Part shown: positions 8,744 through 19,265 of the stretch, piece by piece | Layout of the letters: every line of letters begins with the position of its first letter | How positions within the stretch are numbered: the first letter of the stretch is position 1 | Assembly: GCF_009937995.1 (NCBI RefSeq) | Contig: NZ_AP021881.1 | Span: 2,294,001 to 2,358,000, forward strand | Source: Sulfuriferula nivalis | GTDB taxonomy: Bacteria; Pseudomonadota; Gammaproteobacteria; Burkholderiales; Sulfuriferulaceae | Direction: 5' to 3' | DNA: 64,000 nt | Notes under the pieces: model-generated | Told to the model about the DNA's origin: nothing | Seen by the model: the letters and a program-made list of their open reading frames with translations, nothing else | Database searches by the model: none | Translations under genes and position numbers: made by a program

Positions 8744-10198
8744 TCAAACCTCGCTCTGACGCCACACCAGATCCAACTCACGTGCCGCTTTTACATCATC
8801 CAACCGACGTACAGGCTGAGTATAGGGCGCACCTTTAACTAGATCGGGCGTTGCATAAGCTTCTGCCAAGATAGTTTTCATAGCAACGACGAAACCATCC
8901 AGCGTTTCCTTGGATTCGGTCTCGGTCGGCTCGATCAGCAAGCATTCTGGCACCAGCATAGGGAAATACGTAGTCGGTGCGTGGTAGCCGTAATCCAGCA
9001 GGCGCTTGGCGAAATCCATCGCGCTGACACCAGTTTCATCTTTGAGTTTTTTCAAGGTAATAATGAACTCATGACTGGCACGACGGGTGGGGAATGCAAT
9101 ATCAAAGCCCGCTTGCTGCAATTCTTTCAGCAGGTAGTTGGCATTCAGTGTGGCAAATTCAGACACGCGGTGCATGCCTTCTGCGCCCAGCATGCGTGCA
9201 TAGATGTAAGCACGCAACAGCACGCCTGCATTGCCATGATTGGCGCTCATGCGACCGATGGTGGCGGGTATGTCACCTTCTACCAGCAAACGATACTGAT
9301 CATTTTCTTTGGTCACCACAGGCACAGGCATGAACGGTAACAAACGGGTAGCGACACCCACCGGACCCGCACCTGGACCGCCACCGCCGTGCGGGGTTGA
9401 AAAGGTTTTGTGCAGATTCATGTGGATCACATCAAAACCCATATCACCTGGCTTAACTCGTCCTAGAATCGCATTCAGGTTTGCGCCATCGTAATACAGC
9501 AAACCGCCTGCATCGTGCACTATCTTCTGGATATCCTGGATCTGCTTTTCAAATACTCCCAGTGTAGATGGATTGGTGAGCATCAAGCCAGCCGTATGTG
9601 GCCCGACTGCCGCTTTCAACGCTTCCAGATCAACGTCGCCTTCTTTATCCGTAGGTATCTCACGCACGGTATAGCCGCACATCACGGCAGTTGCAGGGTT
9701 GGTACCATGCGCTGCATTGGGCACGATAATTTCACGACGTGCGGTGTCGCCACGCGAGTCGTGGTAAGCACGTATCATCGCCACACCAGCAAATTCACCC
9801 TGCGCACCCGCCATCGGTGCCAGCGAAACACCCGCCATACCAGTGACATCTTTGAGCATCTCCTGCAGCTCATACATAGATTCCAAATAACCTTGACCAG
9901 TTGCTGCTGGTGCGAACGGATGGCGCGCAAGAAAGCCTGGCAACATCGCCAGACTGTTACAGGCACGCGGGTTGTATTTCATGGTGCAGGAACCCAGCGG
10001 GTAGAACTGCGTATCTATGGAAAAATTCTTCTGACTCAGACGGGTGTAATGACGCACGACGTCCATTTCTGAGGCTTGTGGCAATAGCGGCACATCTGTA
10101 CGTAACAAGTAGGCAGGCAGGTCGCTAGTATCAGCAGCATGTGCAGGCATTTGTGCGTGAGCAGCGCGATTAGGACGGGAATGTTCAAATATCAGCAT
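8744..10198 (-). CDS. gcvPB: Glycine dehydrogenase (decarboxylating) subunit 2
   Basis: The 484-residue C-terminal-half subunit of the two-part P protein of the glycine cleavage system. It carries the pyridoxal-phosphate lysine, Lys264 in [16 protein letters not shown]. With GcvPA it decarboxylates glycine and passes the aminomethyl group to lipoylated GcvH. It is the last gene of the riboswitch-led operon, 13 bp after gcvPA. Length and motifs are normal, with no sign of damage. Confidence 0.96.
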   Translation of the reverse strand: MLIFEHSRPNRAAHAQMPAHAADTSDLPAYLLRTDVPLLPQASEMDVVRHYTRLSQKNFSIDTQFYPLGSCTMKYNPRACNSLAMLPGFLARHPFAPAATGQGYLESMYELQEMLKDVTGMAGVSLAPMAGAQGEFAGVAMIRAYHDSRGDTARREIIVPNAAHGTNPATAVMCGYTVREIPTDKEGDVDLEALKAAVGPHTAGLMLTNPSTLGVFEKQIQDIQKIVHDAGGLLYYDGANLNAILGRVKPGDMGFDVIHMNLHKTFSTPHGGGGPGAGPVGVATRLLPFMPVPVVTKENDQYRLLVEGDIPATIGRMSANHGNAGVLLRAYIYARMLGAEGMHRVSEFATLNANYLLKELQQAGFDIAFPTRRASHEFIITLKKLKDETGVSAMDFAKRLLDYGYHAPTTYFPMLVPECLLIEPTETESKETLDGFVVAMKTILAEAYATPDLVKGAPYTQPVRRLDDVKAARELDLVWRQSEV

Positions 10199-10211
10199 GT
10201 TCGTATCTCTC

Positions 10212-11558
10212 TTATTTGCTCAGGGCTAGGCTTAATTGCTGCGCATAACGCTGCAAATCAGCAGCGGTCTTCGTTTCCGTGGCACAGATCAACAACGCAT
10301 TACCCAGTTCAGGATAATCTGCGCTGAGATCGTGGCCGCCCAATATTCCCTGTGCTTGCAATACGGCCAACACAGGCGTAACCGGCCTATCCAGCTGCAC
10401 TACCGCTTCATGGAAGCCGTAGCCAGTAAACGCCTGCGTTACGCCAGCTATGGCACATAGCTGCGCCAGCAGACTGCGGGTATTGGCATGCGATGCCGCT
10501 GCTACCCGCTTCAAGCCTTCAGGCCCCAGCAGACTCATGTAAATAGTAGAAGCTGTCACCACCAAGCCCTGATTGGTACAAATATTAGATGTCGCTTTAG
10601 AACGGCGGATATGCTGTTCACGCGCTTGCAGGGTAAGGGTAAAACCTTGCTTACCCTCTAAATCAACTGTGCGCCCCACGATACGCCCTGGCATTTGCCG
10701 CACCAGTGCCTGCTTGCAGGTCATGAAACCATAATATGGCCCACCATTGGACAACGGCGCACCTAATGGCTGACCATCGCCCACTGCGATATCAGCACCT
10801 GTTGTACCCCATTGACCCGGCGCCTTGAGCAAAGCCAGACTGGTTGGGTTGGTCAGCGCAATCACGCGGCCGCCGTTAGCATGCGCCCAATCAGTCAGGG
10901 CATCAACGTCTTCCAGCACGCCAAAGAAATTCGGCTGCGGGATGACCAATGCAGCAAAATCACCCATGTCCGTTGTGGGCACAAGTGTTATCCCACTAGC
11001 GGGATCGTAATCCAGCTCTACCAACTCGATATGCTGGTTCTTGACCATCGCACGTACCACAGCACGATACAGTGGCGACACAGTTTTTGGCATCAACACG
11101 CGCATTGCACCTTTGTGTGCACGCACGGCCATCAGCACCGCTTCAGCCAGTGCCGAACCACCGTCATACAACGAAGCATTAGACACATCCATACCCGTCA
11201 GGCTCGCCATCATGGTCTGGTATTCGTAGATCAATTGCAACGTACCTTGCGAAGCTTCTGCCTGATACGGGGTATAAGCCGAATAGAACTCACCACGTGT
11301 GGTGATTTGCCATACTGCGGCTGGAATATGATGTTCATAAGCACCCGCTCCAATGAAGTTAAGCTGACGCCCATCCATATCAGCGCGCTCATGCATAAGT
11401 CGGCTAATTTCCATTTCGGTCATCGCCTCAGGCACTTGCGTCAGCTTGCCGCTACGCAGCGCAGTTGGAATTTCATCAAACAATGCGTCTATAGATGGCG
11501 CGCCTATCGCGGCGAGCATCTGCGTCACATCTTCATCGGTATGCGGTATAAATGGCAT
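10212..11558 (-). CDS. gcvPA: Glycine dehydrogenase (decarboxylating) subunit 1
   Basis: The 448-residue N-terminal-half subunit of the split P protein, starting [11 protein letters not shown] and containing [16 protein letters not shown], typical of GcvPA. It has the aminotransferase-like fold but no cofactor lysine; that lies in GcvPB. It is separated from gcvH by an 81-bp gap that holds the 49-bp mini-element at 11593-11641. Confidence 0.96.
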   Translation of the reverse strand: MPFIPHTDEDVTQMLAAIGAPSIDALFDEIPTALRSGKLTQVPEAMTEMEISRLMHERADMDGRQLNFIGAGAYEHHIPAAVWQITTRGEFYSAYTPYQAEASQGTLQLIYEYQTMMASLTGMDVSNASLYDGGSALAEAVLMAVRAHKGAMRVLMPKTVSPLYRAVVRAMVKNQHIELVELDYDPASGITLVPTTDMGDFAALVIPQPNFFGVLEDVDALTDWAHANGGRVIALTNPTSLALLKAPGQWGTTGADIAVGDGQPLGAPLSNGGPYYGFMTCKQALVRQMPGRIVGRTVDLEGKQGFTLTLQAREQHIRRSKATSNICTNQGLVVTASTIYMSLLGPEGLKRVAAASHANTRSLLAQLCAIAGVTQAFTGYGFHEAVVQLDRPVTPVLAVLQAQGILGGHDLSADYPELGNALLICATETKTAADLQRYAQQLSLALSK

Positions 11559-11592
11559 GGTGAGTCCTGTGTTTGTTATCGGATATTAATGT

Positions 11593-11641
11593 GAGACCTT
11601 TGCACGATGTAGCGAGCGCAAGCATCGTGCGAGTAGGTATC
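11593..11641. mobile_element. 49-bp mini-element at the gcvH stop codon
   Basis: A very short element with GAGACC at one end and a degenerate copy (GGTATC) at the other, flanked by direct repeats AATGT at 11588-11592 and 11642-11646. Its first 28 bases are identical to the start of the larger copy at 12099. GCACGATG (11602-11609) and CATCGTGC (11623-11630) form an internal hairpin. Removing it and one AATGT restores a TAA stop for gcvH at the same codon. Confidence 0.75.
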
Positions 11642-12029
11642 AATGTGCTTCTGATTCAACCAACGCCTGATAAGCGGCGGCATCCATCAAGCCAGCCACA
11701 TCAGCGCTGTCAGTTGGTTTAATTGTAAACATCCACGCTGCATAAGCGTCCTGGTTAATGGCCTCTGGTGCAGATTCCACTTCGCTGTTAGACGCAACGA
11801 CTACACCTGCTATTGGTGCATACACATCGGAAGCCGCTTTCACTGACTCAACCACTGCGCATTCTTCGCCTGCGGCCAAAGTGCGACCCACGACCGGGTT
11901 TTCCACAAACACCATATCGCCCAATAAATCTTGCGCATGCGCGGTAATGCCAACGGTCACAGTGCCGTCTGCATTGGTTTTAATCCATTCGTGTGAAGCG
12001 GTATATTTCAAATCTGCTGGTATGCTCAT
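11640..12029 (-). CDS. gcvH: Glycine cleavage system H protein
   Basis: The 129-residue lipoyl carrier of the glycine cleavage complex. Lys64 in [14 protein letters not shown] is the lipoyl-lysine. It shuttles the aminomethyl group from GcvP to GcvT and is reoxidised by a lipoamide dehydrogenase that is not in this window. The present TGA stop uses two bases of a mini-element; before insertion the codon read TAA, so the protein end is unchanged. Confidence 0.96.
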   Translation of the reverse strand: MSIPADLKYTASHEWIKTNADGTVTVGITAHAQDLLGDMVFVENPVVGRTLAAGEECAVVESVKAASDVYAPIAGVVVASNSEVESAPEAINQDAYAAWMFTIKPTDSADVAGLMDAAAYQALVESEAH

Positions 12030-12098
12030 ATGTGACTCCTAAATTGAATGTCTAAATGTGTGTTTCGTTTATGCCCTGACGAGCGCAAATCTTAAATT

Positions 12099-12238
12099 GA
12101 GACCTTTGCACGATGTAGCGAGCGCAGTTCAGATGAGGCGGAAATCAGGGAAAAAGCGGAGTGTACAATTAGTACATGAGCATTTTGAGCTGATTTCCAA
12201 CGAAATATGAACAAGCGCAGTAATCGTGCAGAGGTCTC
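12099..12238. mobile_element. 140-bp MITE-like element at the gcvT stop codon
   Basis: A non-autonomous element with terminal inverted repeats (GAGACCTTTGCACGAT at 12099-12114 and ATCGTGCAGAGGTCTC at 12223-12238) and a 5-bp direct repeat AAATT on each side (12094-12098 and 12239-12243). It has no open frame. The ends resemble those of IS5-type elements in betaproteobacteria (recalled, not searched). It sits in the gcvT-gcvH gap, and its last two bases help form the gcvT stop codon. Confidence 0.85.
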
Positions 12239-13310
12239 AAATTAATGAATGTCCATTACGCGCGAAAGGATAGCTTACCACTTTCGCTTTAAGTTGTTTA
12301 TCGCGCACGGTCACGGTGACTTCAGCACCAGGTGCAATGCCCAGCGGTATCCGTGCCAGCGCAATGGATTGCTGTAATGTAGGAGAAAAAGTGCCGCTGG
12401 TGATTTCGCCTGCGCCGTGTTTGGTATTGACCACTTGATGTGCACGCAACACACCTTTATCCAGCAATAACAGACCAACTAACTGCATATTGATATCACG
12501 TGACTGCAGTGCAGACTTGCCGATAAAATCACGCTCACTTTTCAGGTCTATCGTCCATGCCAAACCTGATTCCAGCGGGTTGGTGGTTTCATCCATGTCC
12601 TGACCATACAGGTTCATCCCCGCTTCCAGACGCAAGGTATCACGTGCGCCCAGACCTATAGGTTTAACGCCCAAACCTGCCAGCTTACACCACATGGCAT
12701 CGGCTTCAGCAACCGGCAACATGACCTCGAAACCATCTTCACCGGTATAACCGGTACGGGCAATATAGTATTGCTGAAACTCCACTGCATTAAACGGCTT
12801 CATCGCTTCGGTCACTGACTGTGAACCCGGAATAGCTTCCCATACCTTGGCACGGGCATTCGGCCCTTGCACCGCAATCATCGCCAGATCACGACGTGGA
12901 GTAATGGTCAGCGCCCGACCAGCTGCTTGCTGCTGCATCCATGCGACGTCTTTTTTTGCGGTGCCCGCATTGACCACAATACGGAACCAGTCCTCAGTCA
13001 TAAAATAGATAATCAAATCATCTATCACCCCACCTTCAGGATTGAGCATGCACGAATACAACGCCTTGCCGCTGACGGTGAGCTTGTCTACATTATTAGC
13101 AACCAATCCACGCAAGAAACCGCGTACATCGCCACCTTTCACATCAACAACCAGCATGTGGCACACGTCGAACATGCCGACATCGTTACGCACCTGATGA
13201 TGTTCTTCGATCTGCGAGCCGTAATTAACCGGCATATCCCAGCCACCAAAATCGACCATCTTTGCACCCATGTCACGGTGCGCTGCGTTAAGTGGAGTCT
13301 GTTTTAACAT
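12237..13310 (-). CDS. gcvT: Aminomethyltransferase (glycine cleavage T protein)
   Basis: The 357-residue T protein transfers the methylene group from aminomethyl-lipoyl GcvH to tetrahydrofolate and releases ammonia. It shows the family start ([33 protein letters not shown]), an early Asp for catalysis in VGMFDVCHM, and [11 protein letters not shown]. It follows lipA by 37 bp. Its stop TGA is built from the first T of the original TAA plus GA from the MITE, leaving the C-terminus ...NGHSLI unchanged. Confidence 0.96.
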   Translation of the reverse strand: MLKQTPLNAAHRDMGAKMVDFGGWDMPVNYGSQIEEHHQVRNDVGMFDVCHMLVVDVKGGDVRGFLRGLVANNVDKLTVSGKALYSCMLNPEGGVIDDLIIYFMTEDWFRIVVNAGTAKKDVAWMQQQAAGRALTITPRRDLAMIAVQGPNARAKVWEAIPGSQSVTEAMKPFNAVEFQQYYIARTGYTGEDGFEVMLPVAEADAMWCKLAGLGVKPIGLGARDTLRLEAGMNLYGQDMDETTNPLESGLAWTIDLKSERDFIGKSALQSRDINMQLVGLLLLDKGVLRAHQVVNTKHGAGEITSGTFSPTLQQSIALARIPLGIAPGAEVTVTVRDKQLKAKVVSYPFARNGHSLI

Positions 13311-13347
13311 GTATGTCCTGTCTATAAAATATCAGCGTGGAAATAGT

Positions 13348-14274
13348 TTAGCGTGATTGTTGTTGAATTTCTTCAGCGTAATAACTGCTGCGCACCAATG
13401 GCCCGGCCTTAACCCAGTCGAACCCCATGGCACGGGCGGCCTCTTCATATTCGGCAAATTCATCGGGATGAACGTAGCTGATGACGGGTAAGTGATCCAG
13501 TGACGGGCGCAGATATTGTCCCAGTGATACACGTGATACGCCTGCTACCCGCAAGTCGTGCAATACCGCCAGGACTTCGTCACGGGTTTCGCCTAAGCCC
13601 AGCATCAGTGCAGACTTGGCGGCTACGCCAGACTGCTGCGCTGCCAATGCCAGCAGGCTTAATGAACGCACATATTTGGATCCACGGCGTGCGGTCTGGT
13701 ACAGGCGCGGCACGGTTTCGACATTGTGCCCCCACACCAGATCGTGGCGCACATTATCTGGCAGCTCGTTTAACATCGTCATCACGGTGCTGACGGCTGC
13801 GGCCTGATCCTGACGAAAATCCGGGGTAAGAAATTCCACACCTATCTGCCCATCACGCAAACGCAGCTGGCGCAAAGTTTCGGCAAATATGCCTGCGCCG
13901 CCATCAGCCAGATCATCACGGTTTACTGAGGTCAGCACGATATAACGCAATTGTAATTCCATCACCGCTGCGGCCACGCGATTAGGCTCATCTGCATCCA
14001 GCCAGTCGGGTTTGCCTGTTTTTACTGCACAGAATCCACAAGCGCGAGTACAAGTATCGCCGAGCAACATGAATGTCGCTGTACCGCGACTCCAGCATTC
14101 ACCGCGATTGGGACAACGCGCTTCTTCGCAGACGGTATGCAGACGATGCTCATGGACGGCAGCATCAGTTTTGCCATAATGCACATCCTGCCCCAGATTC
14201 TGACGTATCCACACAGGCATACGCACAGCATTGGGCTGACGGGTAGGTTCGACATTGATAGGGATGATGGTCAT
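13348..14274 (-). CDS. lipA: Lipoyl synthase
   Basis: The 308-residue radical-SAM enzyme inserts two sulfur atoms into octanoyl-lysine to make the lipoyl cofactor. Both cluster motifs are complete: Cys49, Cys54 and Cys60 (auxiliary 4Fe-4S) and CTRACGFC with Cys75, Cys79 and Cys82 (radical-SAM cluster). The C-terminal RSSYYAEE supplies the Arg-Ser-Ser-Tyr ligand motif. It is the first gene of the gcv operon and so falls under the glycine riboswitch, which ties cofactor supply to GcvH production. Confidence 0.95.
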   Translation of the reverse strand: MTIIPINVEPTRQPNAVRMPVWIRQNLGQDVHYGKTDAAVHEHRLHTVCEEARCPNRGECWSRGTATFMLLGDTCTRACGFCAVKTGKPDWLDADEPNRVAAAVMELQLRYIVLTSVNRDDLADGGAGIFAETLRQLRLRDGQIGVEFLTPDFRQDQAAAVSTVMTMLNELPDNVRHDLVWGHNVETVPRLYQTARRGSKYVRSLSLLALAAQQSGVAAKSALMLGLGETRDEVLAVLHDLRVAGVSRVSLGQYLRPSLDHLPVISYVHPDEFAEYEEAARAMGFDWVKAGPLVRSSYYAEEIQQQSR

Positions 14275-14315
14275 AAGTTGGTCTATAGGTTAAGTGGTAA
14301 CGATACGCAATCATC

Positions 14316-14510
14316 ACCCCTCTGTCCTATTTACCTGAGAGATTACAGCGCGATGATCACGCTGTGTGCCCCTTCGGTGGACGCCTACGCGTCGCTCTCC
14401 AGAGATGCCCTGTATTTACGGTTCGGGGGCCTGAGCGATTCTGGGTGAATTACGCCTTCGGCGGCAATCGCGGGACGAACTCTTCAGCGCGATTACACTC
14501 TCCCGCAAAC
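14316..14510 (-). promoter_or_regulatory. Tandem glycine riboswitch
   Basis: On the minus strand two glycine aptamers lie in series. The first begins GCGGGAGAG near 14506 and contains CCGCCGAAGGCG; the second has TCTGGAGAGCG and CCACCGAAGGGGC and ends TCTCAGGTAAATAGGACAGA near 14319. These are the conserved core elements of the glycine (gcvT) riboswitch class, joined by the usual short linker. It lies 41 bp upstream of lipA and should turn the lipA-gcvTH-gcvPAB operon on when glycine is plentiful. Confidence 0.94.
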
Positions 14511-14571
14511 ACTACGGACAAGCCAGCATTATACTCAAACTGACTGAAAAATACTTGCAGAATATCGTGAA

Positions 14572-14967
14572 TTATCGATCTAAATGATATGCCCGCAGCA
14601 GCGCTTGTTTGAGTGAGGCATGTTCGGAAAAATCAGCAATACCCAATTCTTGCTGTGCAATTTTTTGCAGCTGACTGACTAAATTACCTTCGCTGTTCGC
14701 CGCCAGAAACCCAGCGAAATCAAATTCGGCATCCACTACAAACTCCGCAGCCAAACCGGTTGCATTGCTATAATACAGCGGACTATCAAGCAAAATTTCA
14801 TATTGGTAGGAATAGCTGTCGATACGATTGGCCTTTGCCAGCAACACGGGAATCGCAGATATATCTTCCAGCGACTTGATATACACATCCAGATCCAGTG
14901 TCATGGTCGGTTTGAACGACGCGCCTTGATAATCAAACTCGGTATATACCTCTACAGTATTTTTCAT
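14572..14967 (-). CDS. Conserved hypothetical protein
   Basis: A 131-residue soluble, acidic protein that I do not recognise. It has no signal peptide or membrane segment. Its start lies one base after the lolD stop, so it belongs to the lolCD transcript. The N-terminal half is beta-rich (VEVYTEFDYQGASFKPTMTLDL) and the C-terminal half helical. Codon use resembles its neighbours, so it is probably a real gene of unknown role. Confidence 0.75.
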   Translation of the reverse strand: MKNTVEVYTEFDYQGASFKPTMTLDLDVYIKSLEDISAIPVLLAKANRIDSYSYQYEILLDSPLYYSNATGLAAEFVVDAEFDFAGFLAANSEGNLVSQLQKIAQQELGIADFSEHASLKQALLRAYHLDR

Positions 14968-14968
14968 T

Positions 14969-15646
14969 TTAATCTACCAACAAACCATCATCTAGGTGCA
15001 ACACGCGCTGCATTTTACCGCCCAACTCCGGATCATGCGTCACGATTAAAAAACTGGTTTGATGCTGTTCATTCAATTTCAGCATCAGCTCATGTATGCC
15101 TGCCGCTGTATGTCTGTCCAGATTACCCGTAGGTTCATCCGCCAGCACACACGCCGGCTTGGTCACCAATGCCCGCGCAATGGCGGCACGCTGACGCTCA
15201 CCACCTGACAACTCGCCTGGTGTATGCGTGAGCCGGTGACCCAAGCCCACTTCATTGAGTAAATCAGCGGCCTGTTCGCGCGCCAATTTAGGCGCAACCC
15301 GGCGGATCAGCAACGGCATCGCAACGTTATCAACAGCACTGAATTCAGCCAGCAGATGATGAAACTGGTACACGAACCCCAACGAACGATTGCGCAATTC
15401 ACCCCGTGCGACCTCACTCATGGACTGGATATCCGTCCCCATGATATTCACCGAGCCATGAGTCGCATCATCCAGACCACCCAGTAAATGCAGCAAGGTT
15501 GACTTGCCTGATCCCGAAGCCCCCATAATTGCCACGCGCTCGCCTGCTGCAATGCTTAAATCTATACCTTTGAGCACAGTCACGGTCGTTTTGCCCTGCT
15601 GATAGATTTTTTGCAACCCCTGACAACTAATGACGATATTACTCAT
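14969..15646 (-). CDS. lolD: Lipoprotein-releasing ABC transporter ATPase LolD
   Basis: A 225-residue ATPase that powers release of outer-membrane lipoproteins from the inner membrane. Walker A is GASGSGKST, the signature is LSGGERQR, and Walker B is [13 protein letters not shown] chose the ATG at 15646 ([11 protein letters not shown]) because it overlaps the lolC stop by 8 bp and starts where the family starts; the longer frame to 15736 only reads through lolC. Confidence 0.93.
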   Translation of the reverse strand: MSNIVISCQGLQKIYQQGKTTVTVLKGIDLSIAAGERVAIMGASGSGKSTLLHLLGGLDDATHGSVNIMGTDIQSMSEVARGELRNRSLGFVYQFHHLLAEFSAVDNVAMPLLIRRVAPKLAREQAADLLNEVGLGHRLTHTPGELSGGERQRAAIARALVTKPACVLADEPTGNLDRHTAAGIHELMLKLNEQHQTSFLIVTHDPELGGKMQRVLHLDDGLLVD

Positions 15647-16883
15647 AGCGCAATGCCTCCGCAGGATTGGTTCTGGAAGCACGCCAGCTCGGATACAGCG
15701 TTGCCAACCAGGACAACACCAATGACACGCCAGCAATCACGCTCACATCATGCCAGTCTAATTTAGACGGCAATTCACTGATCTGATACACATCAGCCGA
15801 CAAAAACTGTACGCCAAACGTGTGCTCAATAAACGGTACCACTACGCCGATATTCAACGCCAGTAAAATGCCCGCAATTAATCCCAACGCAGTCCCTACT
15901 ATGCCTATCACGGCACCCTGCACCATGAAGATTTTCATGATACTCATGGGTGATGCACCCAGAGTACGTAGTATGGCAATATCGGCCTGCTTATCGGTCA
16001 CCACCATCACCAGGGTAGATACAATATTAAACGCGGCCACCGCGACAATAAGCAGCAAAATCACAAACATTACGCGCTTTTCCATCTGTACTGCGCGGAA
16101 GAAATTACTATGCGATTGCGTCCAGTCACGTATGTAATAATCGCCAATCAAGCTTTTGCTCAATGTCACCGCCACTTGGGGCGCACGATATAAATCAGCA
16201 ATTTTCAGACGCACACCCGAAACGCTATCACCCAGACGGAATAATTTTTGCGCATCCGGCATGGCGATCAGCGCTAAACCCGCATCATATTCATACATGC
16301 CGATTTGAAATATGCCAACCACGGTAAACTGTTTCAAACGCGGCACCATGCCAGCTGGTGTTACCTGCCCTTGGGGTGTAATCAGCGTAACTTTATCGCC
16401 CATCTGCACACCCAGATTACGTGCCAAATCCGCCCCCAGCACTATGCCCCATTCGCCCGCACGCAAGCTACTCAGCTTACCTAGTTTCATTTTGCGGCCG
16501 ATGTCAGCCACGCTATCTTCAGCTTCAGGCACGATACCGCGCACCATGGTGCCTTGCACGGCTTCGCCATAAGCCAGCAAACCTTGCCCTGCGACGAACG
16601 GCGCAGTGGCTTGCACTTCTGGCACTTTTTTGCTTTGTGTCGCAACGCTTTGCCAATCCGCCAGCGTGTTATCAAACCCAGTAATCTCAATATGCGCCGC
16701 CACCCCTAAAATGCGGTTACGTAACTCATCCTGAAAGCCGTTCATCACTGACAGCACTGTAATCAACGCCGCCACCCCCAGCGCAATACCAAGCATGGAT
16801 ATCAGGGAAATAAAGGAAATAAAATGATTACGCCGTTTAGCGCGGGTATATCGCAACCCGATAAATAATTCGTAAGGTTTCAC
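15639..16883 (-). CDS. lolC: Lipoprotein-releasing system permease LolC/LolE
   Basis: A 414-residue inner-membrane permease of the FtsX/MacB fold: a TM helix near residue 25-45 ([19 protein letters not shown]), a large periplasmic domain, then three TM helices from about 265 to 395. It starts with the family motif [21 protein letters not shown] single LolC/E-type gene is followed directly by lolD, so the transporter may use one permease twice (LolF-like) or another gene may lie elsewhere. Confidence 0.92.
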   Translation of the reverse strand: MKPYELFIGLRYTRAKRRNHFISFISLISMLGIALGVAALITVLSVMNGFQDELRNRILGVAAHIEITGFDNTLADWQSVATQSKKVPEVQATAPFVAGQGLLAYGEAVQGTMVRGIVPEAEDSVADIGRKMKLGKLSSLRAGEWGIVLGADLARNLGVQMGDKVTLITPQGQVTPAGMVPRLKQFTVVGIFQIGMYEYDAGLALIAMPDAQKLFRLGDSVSGVRLKIADLYRAPQVAVTLSKSLIGDYYIRDWTQSHSNFFRAVQMEKRVMFVILLLIVAVAAFNIVSTLVMVVTDKQADIAILRTLGASPMSIMKIFMVQGAVIGIVGTALGLIAGILLALNIGVVVPFIEHTFGVQFLSADVYQISELPSKLDWHDVSVIAGVSLVLSWLATLYPSWRASRTNPAEALRYE

Positions 16884-16949
16884 ATTGATACTCTAGATAA
16901 ATTCAGACTGCGGATACCCAAATAACTACATGCAGGCGCGTCAAACAGA

Positions 16950-18611
16950 TTAACGTCCTGAGCGCCATATCGAGACAATAACCCATAGACTATTAAAGAA
17001 TGCTAACAAGAACCCAATAAATCCCATAAACCGCCAGCCATCGACAGTCATCACGATGGATGAGCCTATCACCAGCGATGCCGTCAATATACCCATGGTG
17101 ATCCGATTACTGGCACGATCTAATTGCTGGCCGAATTGATCCAGCCGTTTCAAATCCAGATCAATACGTAACCGCCCACGCCGCGCTTCGCGCATCAGTC
17201 TGGCTAAATCACGCGGCAGACCTGCAACTACCTCAAACGCTTCTTTTAAACTCTTGCGCCCACGTTTCATCAAAGCCGCAGGCTGATAACGTTCCGCAAT
17301 TACATCACGCACAAACGGTGTAATGTGATCCACCATATGAAACTCAGGGTCTAATTGCTGCCCCAGACCTTCCAGCGTAATCAGTGCTTTAAACAGCAAC
17401 GTCAGATCTGCAGGCAGAACCAGCGCATTATCACGAATCACAGTTGTTATTTCATTTAACATTGAGCCAAGATTCACATCCTTGAGCTCAAGGTTATCGT
17501 AACCAAACATCAGCTCCGACACATCGTAGCCCAGCTTGGCCTCATCGATCTCGCCGTCACCGGTCCAGTCCATCAACACCTGCAACATGGCGTCTTCATC
17601 TTTATGCGCGAGCGCGTCCAGCATATTAACCAATTGCTGGCGGCGATAATCTGTTAAACGACCTACCATACCAAAATCTATCATGCCGATACGATTATCA
17701 GGCAGGTAAATCACGTTACCTGGATGTGGGTCCGCATGGAAATAGCCATGTACCAGTATCATCCGTAACACCGCATCTGCACCACGCGCTGCTAGCAGTG
17801 GTAAATCAAGTCCAGCTTCTCGTACCAACGTCAAATTGGTGCCAGGCACGCCTATCAATTCCTCTTGCACGATCATCGTCGTACAGGTGTATTCCCAATA
17901 AACCTGAGGGATATGCACAGTTTCATCACCCGCAAAATTTGTCGTGAAGCGCTCCATATTGTGCGCTTCCATGAGCAAATCCAGCTCACGACGCAAGGAA
18001 CGGCGGAAATACGACACCATCATCACTGGCTGATAACGTCGTGCTTCCGGCATGTCATGTTCTACTAAGCGCGCAAAATGCTGCAGGATGCGCAAATCAG
18101 CTTCTATTTTTTTGTCGATGCCGGGACGTCGCAGTTTTACTACCACTCGCGTGCCATCAAACAACTGCGCTCTATGCACTTGCGCCATGGACGCCGCTGC
18201 AAAGGGTTCACGGTCAAATTGCGCAAAAGCCTCATTTATAGGCTTGCCCAGCAACGCCACCACATCCGCTTCTATTACTTCAAAAGGTACTGGCGGCACA
18301 TGCGATTGCAATTTTTCCAGTTCGACTATCCATGCAGGTGGCAGCAAATCCACACGTGTCGCCATCAACTGACCTAATTTGACAAAGGTAGGGCCGAGCT
18401 CTTCAAGCGCCAAACGTACACGTATCGCTGGATCCATATCTGCAATATCATTGTGCTTACTAGATGTATGTAATATACGTCCGGCACGTTCCAGCATAGT
18501 GCCTATCCCCAGCACCCGCACAAAATCACCCCAACCGTATTTAATCAAAATACTGGCGATTTCATGCAAACGTGATAAATCTCGCACTACACTAAAGGTT
18601 TCCCACAACAT
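16950..18611 (-). CDS. ubiB: UbiB-type atypical kinase (ABC1/ADCK family)
   Basis: A 553-residue protein with the ABC1 signature: the KxGQ helix (TFVKLGQLMATR), the alanine-rich loop AAASMAQVHRA, HGYFHADPHPGNV and IDFGMVG. Two C-terminal membrane segments lie in about 495-550. The family supports ubiquinone biosynthesis through an ATPase or kinase-like activity at the inner membrane. UbiB itself usually sits with ubiE and ubiJ; here it stands alone, so a paralogous AarF/ABC1 role is possible. Confidence 0.85.
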   Translation of the reverse strand: MLWETFSVVRDLSRLHEIASILIKYGWGDFVRVLGIGTMLERAGRILHTSSKHNDIADMDPAIRVRLALEELGPTFVKLGQLMATRVDLLPPAWIVELEKLQSHVPPVPFEVIEADVVALLGKPINEAFAQFDREPFAAASMAQVHRAQLFDGTRVVVKLRRPGIDKKIEADLRILQHFARLVEHDMPEARRYQPVMMVSYFRRSLRRELDLLMEAHNMERFTTNFAGDETVHIPQVYWEYTCTTMIVQEELIGVPGTNLTLVREAGLDLPLLAARGADAVLRMILVHGYFHADPHPGNVIYLPDNRIGMIDFGMVGRLTDYRRQQLVNMLDALAHKDEDAMLQVLMDWTGDGEIDEAKLGYDVSELMFGYDNLELKDVNLGSMLNEITTVIRDNALVLPADLTLLFKALITLEGLGQQLDPEFHMVDHITPFVRDVIAERYQPAALMKRGRKSLKEAFEVVAGLPRDLARLMREARRGRLRIDLDLKRLDQFGQQLDRASNRITMGILTASLVIGSSIVMTVDGWRFMGFIGFLLAFFNSLWVIVSIWRSGR

Positions 18612-18722
18612 ACGCTACACCCTCGATAAAGTCGGCTTATTTTAACCTGATACCTAACTTATCATCGAAATAAATCCAGTAAATCTTTGACCTAATTGAA
18701 AAACTCAATTAAATTGAAGCCT

Positions 18723-19256
18723 ATGCGCATTTTTAAACACCTACTACTTGCTATTCTCATCTTTACCCAAACACCGAGTTGGGCGGATGATGACGCCGCT
18801 AATTCGACCCCTACCCGCACTGAACTGGCGATGTTTGCAATGGGTCTGGTGGGTGCGGTATATAAACCTGGTGGCGACAATCCGAGCACAGGCATGGACT
18901 GTAGTGGCTTTGTGAAATATGTCTTCAGTCAGGTAGCTGGCTTGAAATTGCCACACAATGCATTAGCAATGAGTAAAATCAGCACTGAAATCAGCAAAAC
19001 CGAACTCAAGCCCGGCGATCTGGTTTTTTTCAAAACTATGAAAGCTACTTTTTCACATGTAGGTATTTACCTGGGCGAAAACCGCTTCATTCACGCCGCC
19101 AGCAGCAAAACCGGGGTAGTCATGATATCGCACCTGGACGATCCCTACTGGAGCAGCAATTTCAATGGCGCCCGCCGCCTGCTGAATCCTATTGCAGCAC
19201 TCTCCAGCACAGCCAATGCGGCGAGCACACCCAACCTCCCAACCATTACCGAATAA
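18723..19256 (+). CDS. NlpC/P60 (C40) cell-wall hydrolase
   Basis: A 177-residue secreted peptidase. The ATG at 18723 gives a clean signal peptide (MRIFKHLLLAILIFTQTPSWA); a TTG at 18696 would add nine residues. The catalytic Cys is in GMDCSGFVKYVF, followed by His in FSHVGIYLG and a second His in RFIHAASS, the usual NlpC/P60 set. It should cut peptide stems of peptidoglycan in the periplasm. It ends 9 bp before the hybrid kinase gene. Confidence 0.9.
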   Translation: MRIFKHLLLAILIFTQTPSWADDDAANSTPTRTELAMFAMGLVGAVYKPGGDNPSTGMDCSGFVKYVFSQVAGLKLPHNALAMSKISTEISKTELKPGDLVFFKTMKATFSHVGIYLGENRFIHAASSKTGVVMISHLDDPYWSSNFNGARRLLNPIAALSSTANAASTPNLPTITE

Positions 19257-19265
19257 TCTGCCAGC

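Noticed and set aside
9515-10072. 185-residue plus-strand open frame
   Set aside because: Antisense shadow of gcvPB with odd composition.
10812-11594. 260-residue plus-strand open frame
   Set aside because: It is antisense to gcvPA, is rich in His/Arg/Cys from reversed codons and has no motif; gcvPA is certain.
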